A stretch of 8,436 nucleotides of DNA from Sphingobacteriaceae bacterium. GTDB lineage: Bacteria > Bacteroidota > Bacteroidia > Sphingobacteriales > Sphingobacteriaceae. Both the position numbers and the translations under genes were made by a program. The notes under the pieces were generated by a model. That model did no database searches. It was not told the origin of the DNA and saw only the letters and a list, made by a program, of their open reading frames with translations. Positions 7,408 through 8,436 of this stretch are shown here, one piece after another. Positions within the stretch are counted from its first letter, which is position 1, and every line of letters begins with the position of its first letter. The DNA lies in contig JAIPAN010000034.1 of assembly GCA_021740025.1 (NCBI GenBank), positions 1 through 8,436 on the forward strand, read 5' to 3'.

Positions 7408-7442
7408 CGTAAAAAGGAGCCAATCTTTCAAAAGGCTCCTTT
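7408..7442 (-). terminator. Hairpin terminator downstream of the small ORF pair
   Basis: AAAGGAGCC (7413-7421) pairs perfectly with GGCTCCTTT (7434-7442) over a 12-nt loop. On the minus strand the stem continues into TTTTT and then ACGTTTATT. No conventional minus-strand gene ends nearby; the only candidate is the small ORF that stops 60 bp upstream at 7503. Its presence therefore hints that a short transcript comes from 7443-7747. The plus-strand side has only an interrupted T-tract (TTTCTTGCTT). Confidence 0.6.
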
Positions 7443-7502
7443 CTTGCTTAACATGTGCAAATGGCAAGCTTTCTTCCCGAGCTAAAATGTGCTCTTGCTT
7501 TG

Positions 7503-7622
7503 TTAACGTTGTTTTTGTAGCTGAAGTATATGCGTTATTAAATCTTTGCTTAAAATAAGCAACAATTCTTTATCAAACTTTTTGGTAAGTTGTGTGAGGC
7601 TAGGACTTGGTTTCGTTTTCAT
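7503..7622 (-). CDS. Small ORF B, 39 codons, hypothetical basic helical peptide
   Basis: This ORF encodes 39 residues, from ATG (7622-7620) to TAA (7505-7503). The product is basic and Leu-rich, begins MKTKPSPSL, and has a probable amphipathic helix (around KKFDKELLLIL and LITHILQLQKQR). There is no signal peptide and no family I recognise. Its ATG overlaps the TGA of small ORF A (ATGA), an arrangement typical of translational coupling. Its reading frame is open only 12 bp upstream of the ATG. A hairpin terminator follows 60 bp after the stop. It could instead be the C-terminal half of a frameshifted gene whose N-terminal half is ORF A, or a chance ORF in AT-rich DNA. Confidence 0.4.
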   Translation of the reverse strand: MKTKPSPSLTQLTKKFDKELLLILSKDLITHILQLQKQR

Positions 7623-7747
7623 ATGCTTTCTAAATTAAAATGATGAGCAATAAAATGTATATCATGATATAATCTAGAACTATGCCAAACTTGTTTGTGG
7701 CTATTTAGTACTCCAATGCTTTCCCATCGGCTCTTTTTTGTAGCCAT
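7619..7747 (-). CDS. Small ORF A, 42 codons, hypothetical His-rich peptide
   Basis: This ORF encodes 42 residues and ends in TGA (7621-7619). It begins MATKKSRWESIGVL and contains six His (two adjacent, at 35-36) and two Trp, without low complexity. I do not recognise the family. In-frame TGA at 7756-7754, three codons before the ATG, limits the 5' end. A GAGGA motif (7755-7751) lies 3 bp before the ATG, a Shine-Dalgarno-like sequence that is uncommon in this phylum and supports this start. The stop overlaps the ATG of ORF B by four bases. The pair diverges from parE, with 91 bp between start codons. It may be a real small gene, half of a disrupted gene of about 80 codons, or chance. Confidence 0.42.
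   Translation of the reverse strand: MATKKSRWESIGVLNSHKQVWHSSRLYHDIHFIAHHFNLESI
7658..7671. repeat. 14-bp perfect palindrome inside small ORF A
   Basis: TATATCATGATATA reads the same on both strands. If small ORF A is not a real gene, this would be an intergenic palindrome upstream of ORF B and a possible operator. If ORF A is real, the palindrome is coding sequence and probably incidental. Confidence 0.3.
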
Positions 7748-7755
7748 ATTTCCTC

Positions 7756-7777
7756 AATTTCTACACATGTGGAAATT
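7756..7777. promoter_or_regulatory. 22-bp dyad element between small ORF A and parE
   Basis: AATTTCTACA (7756-7765) and TGTGGAAATT (7768-7777) are inverted copies matching at nine of ten positions, with a T/G mismatch at the seventh, around CA. The element ends right next to the GAGGA motif before ORF A and lies 28 bp upstream of the candidate parE -7 element. Size and symmetry fit a binding site for a dimeric regulator, or a hairpin in the ORF A leader. Confidence 0.4.
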
Positions 7778-7805
7778 TAGCACCAAATTCAGTAGAGAAA
7801 TCTAT

Positions 7806-7813
7806 TAGATTTG
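7806..7813 (+). promoter_or_regulatory. Candidate -7 promoter element of parE
   Basis: TAGATTTG matches the Bacteroidota -7 consensus TAnnTTTG at every fixed position and lies 25 bp before the parE ATG, which would give a leader of about 20 nt. No TTTG is seen at the usual -33 spacing. No Shine-Dalgarno sequence precedes the ATG, as is common in this phylum. Confidence 0.45.
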
Positions 7814-7838
7814 CGTTTTAGAACTCTATACCCAATAC

Positions 7839-8436
7839 ATGGCCGAATTAAATTACAGTGAAGACAGCATTCGTTCCCTCGATTGGAAAGAGCACATACG
7901 TTTACGCCCCGGGATGTATATCGGGAAGTTGGGTGATGGCTCTGCCTACGACGATGGAATTTATGTTTTGCTGAAAGAAATTGTAGATAACTCTATAGAT
8001 GAGTTTGTGATGGGTTCGGGCAGAACGATTGACATTACCATTTCAGATCAACGGGTAATTGTACGAGATTTTGGCCGAGGCATTCCTTTGGGTAAAGTAA
8101 TAGATTGCGTATCTAAAATTAATACCGGCGGTAAATACGATTCCAAAGCTTTTCAGAAATCGGTAGGTTTAAATGGTGTGGGAACCAAGGCCGTAAACGC
8201 CTTGTCGTCGCATTTTGCCGTACAATCGTACCGCGATGGCAAAACCAAAAAGGCCGAATTTGAAAGAGGGGAATTGACCAATGATGTACCCGAAACCGAA
8301 ACCACGCAGCGTAACGGAACTTCGGTTACTTTTTACCCCGATGAAACCATTTTTCGGAATTACCATTTTATCCCGGAATTTATAGAAAGCATGATTTGGA
8401 ACTATGTGTTCCTAAATTCTGGCCTAACAATTAATT
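7839..8436 (+). CDS. parE: DNA topoisomerase IV subunit B, N-terminal part (cut by window end)
   Basis: Only the first 199 codons are present; the frame is open to the last base. The product begins [19 protein letters not shown], followed by [14 protein letters not shown], the characteristic start of the Bacteroidota topoisomerase IV B subunit rather than of GyrB. The GHKL ATPase core is intact: EIVDNSIDE (47-55, with catalytic Glu and Asn51), D77FGRGIP (adenine-binding Asp), NTGGKYD (95-101), and the [14 protein letters not shown] loop (110-123). With the ParC/GyrA-like subunit, which is not in the window, the enzyme decatenates daughter chromosomes using ATP. The transducer end, TOPRIM domain and C-terminus lie beyond the window. 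The ATG is chosen because the conserved N-terminus follows directly. It is a housekeeping gene, divergent from the two small ORFs. Confidence 0.95.
   Translation, partial: MAELNYSEDSIRSLDWKEHIRLRPGMYIGKLGDGSAYDDGIYVLLKEIVDNSIDEFVMGSGRTIDITISDQRVIVRDFGRGIPLGKVIDCVSKINTGGKYDSKAFQKSVGLNGVGTKAVNALSSHFAVQSYRDGKTKKAEFERGELTNDVPETETTQRNGTSVTFYPDETIFRNYHFIPEFIESMIWNYVFLNSGLTIN

Larger units (their letters stand above)
7336..7838. other. 503-bp region between the envelope operon and parE
   Basis: No conventional gene lies here. From left to right it contains: about 77 bp of A/T-rich leader upstream of the CBM9-like gene, with no convincing promoter match; a hairpin terminator pointing left; about 60 bp with no recognisable feature; two overlapping small ORFs on the minus strand; a 22-bp dyad; and a candidate promoter for parE on the plus strand. 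I find no tRNA, IS end or CRISPR repeat. Confidence 0.7.

Noticed and set aside
3713..7442. The two GAGCC/GGCTC hairpins (3717-3747 and 7413-7442) as copies of a repeat family
   Set aside because: Apart from the short GAGCC/GGCTC core the loops, stem lengths and flanks differ; both are better explained as independent terminators.
7461..7520. 19-codon plus-strand frame beginning MASFLPEL
   Set aside because: It is very short, has no ribosome-binding signal or terminator, and lies opposite the region between small ORF B and its terminator.
8169..8366. 65-codon minus-strand frame
   Set aside because: It is a shadow of parE, which is strongly conserved on the plus strand here.

Overview
The window looks like chromosomal DNA of a Bacteroidota bacterium, perhaps of the Chitinophagales/Sphingobacteriales type. 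The evidence is moderately AT-rich DNA with A/T-rich leaders and few Shine-Dalgarno sites, a carboxypeptidase-regulatory-like plus outer-membrane beta-barrel protein, TAnnTTTG-like promoter elements, and a topoisomerase IV B subunit with the N-terminus typical of that phylum. The order within the phylum is inference.

Layout. Bases 39-3666 (minus strand) hold four closely spaced signalling genes, transcribed in this order: a NarL/LuxR-type response regulator, a single-domain receiver, a soluble PAS-PAS histidine kinase, and a receiver-histidine kinase fusion. Gaps are 4, 16 and 17 bp, so they are almost certainly one operon. None has a membrane segment, so they probably form a cytosolic phosphorelay, with DNA output through the LuxR-type protein. 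A strong intrinsic terminator (3717-3747, minus) separates this operon from the next one upstream.

Bases 3766-7335 (minus) are a two-gene envelope operon. First comes an exported protein resembling a CBM9/DOMON-like domain, then, 21 bp later, a 931-residue outer-membrane beta-barrel protein with an N-terminal CarboxypepD_reg-like domain and a plug-like region. The barrel protein carries a glycine-rich tract and a Met/Gly-rich tail.

Bases 7336-7838 are a 503-bp region without a conventional gene. It contains a minus-strand hairpin terminator, two small minus-strand ORFs (42 and 39 codons) that overlap by ATGA, several palindromes, and a candidate promoter for the rightmost gene. The small ORFs may be a real small-protein pair, the halves of a frameshifted gene of about 80 codons, or chance.

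Bases 7839-8436 (plus) are the first 199 codons of parE (topoisomerase IV subunit B), cut by the window end.

The coding content is mostly ordinary for this phylum. The least explained parts are the overlapping small ORF pair with its dyad element, the degenerate ATP-binding box in the receiver-kinase fusion, and the pairing of the CBM9-like exported protein with the barrel protein. I see no CRISPR array, insertion sequence, tRNA or rRNA.
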